NCBI GenBank assembly: GCA_965200685.1
Contig: OZ241379.1
Span: 3,720,001-3,784,000, forward strand
Direction: 5' to 3'
Source: Bin5 sp965200685
GTDB lineage: Bacteria; Chloroflexota; Anaerolineae; Caldilineales; Caldilineaceae
Length of the DNA stretch: 64,000 nt
The notes beneath the pieces were generated by a model. The model was not told the DNA's origin. It ran no database searches and saw only the letters and a list, made by a program, of their open reading frames with translations. The position numbers and the translations under genes are program-made. Each line of letters opens with the position of its first letter. Within the stretch, counting starts at the first letter, position 1. Below are positions 63,708 to 64,000 of the stretch, piece after piece.

Positions 63708-63745
63708 CCAGCAAACCCCCATAGCTATGGCAGGAGCGTTTACCT

Positions 63746-64000
63746 ATGTCATCTAAAATCAGAGTCGGTATTGTCGGGGCCGGGCCCATCGGCGGCTTAG
63801 GGCGCAGACCCCATTCCCATGCTGCCGGCTATCGGCGCTGCGCGGAGGCCGAACTGGTCGCCGTGGCCGACATCAACCCGGCACGACTTCAGCAGTTCGG
63901 AGATGAATGGGAGATTGCAGCGCAGCATCGCTATCCTACAGCCATGGACATGTATGAAAAAGCCGGGCTGGATATCGTCAGCGTGACCACCCATAACCTC
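63746..64000 (+). CDS. Gfo/Idh/MocA-type oxidoreductase, partial at right edge
   Basis: From ATG 63746 (AGGAG upstream) 85 codons are open to the window edge. The start MSSKIRVGIVGAGPIGG has the GxGxxG loop, followed by HSHAAGYRRCAEAELVAVAD, typical of this family. It is the fifth member of the family in the window. Confidence 0.85.
   Translation, partial: MSSKIRVGIVGAGPIGGLGRRPHSHAAGYRRCAEAELVAVADINPARLQQFGDEWEIAAQHRYPTAMDMYEKAGLDIVSVTTHNL

Noticed and set aside
1..64000. tRNA, rRNA or transposase genes
   Set aside because: None was recognised on either strand by eye; a dedicated search would be needed to exclude a short RNA gene.

Overview
The window looks like part of a bacterial chromosome from a nutrient-scavenging heterotroph, with Chloroflexota (Caldilinea/Anaerolineae-like) the best guess. 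The hints are lipoproteins with Ala/Glu/Pro-rich tails after the lipobox, an Uma2-type protein with a repeated Ala/Glu/Arg coiled coil, TPT-linked plant-like LRR proteins, and many phytanoyl-CoA dioxygenase (PhyH), Gfo/Idh/MocA, aldo-keto reductase and solute-binding genes. This is inferred from gene style only; no rRNA or marker gene is present. I saw no tRNA, rRNA, CRISPR array or intact transposase.

Layout. 1-3230: two minus-strand LRR lipoproteins, an HpcH-type aldolase and a patch of recombination debris. 3231-10642: a minus-strand operon for a complete family-5 (peptide/nickel type) ABC importer (binding protein, two permeases, two ATPases) plus a thiamine-pyrophosphate enzyme. 10908-19945: a plus-strand catabolic run (sialidase-like protein, aldolase, dehydrogenase, class III aminotransferase, amidohydrolase, two aldo-keto reductases, Gfo/Idh/MocA). 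20034-21356: Uma2 protein. 21478-26600: minus-strand sugar-type ABC importer with an Ig-like anchored protein and an aldo-keto reductase, ending in a dead PhyH fragment. 26786-33110: minus-strand transaldolase-like protein, sterol-desaturase-like hydroxylase, AGE-type epimerase, a permease remnant, an aminotransferase and two PhyH proteins. 33504-38096: a giant LRR protein. 38225-48082: a second family-5 importer operon whose binding protein is separated from its permeases and ATPases by a STAND-like ATPase gene and the wreck of another ATPase gene. 48039-50881 (minus): methyltransferase, FAH-family hydrolase, Gfo/Idh/MocA. 51013-64000 (plus): more Gfo/Idh/MocA and PhyH genes, a third family-5 importer without ATPases, two small membrane proteins, an aldo-keto reductase, an orphan HsdS, a GNAT and the start of another Gfo/Idh/MocA gene.

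How it fits together. Each importer sits beside oxidoreductases, aldolases, aminotransferases, epimerases or hydroxylases, as expected for uptake and stepwise breakdown of organic compounds, perhaps glycans or modified sugars and acids. Substrates cannot be read from the sequence. The window also shows heavy remodelling: a leader/promoter cassette in three copies, gene fragments, PhyH and permease pseudogenes, a 57-bp inverted-repeat element in two copies, almost identical LRR repeats, and palindromes at many gene boundaries. The least ordinary parts are the ATPase cassette at 43033-44896, the LRR family with its copied parts, and the recurrent boundary palindromes.
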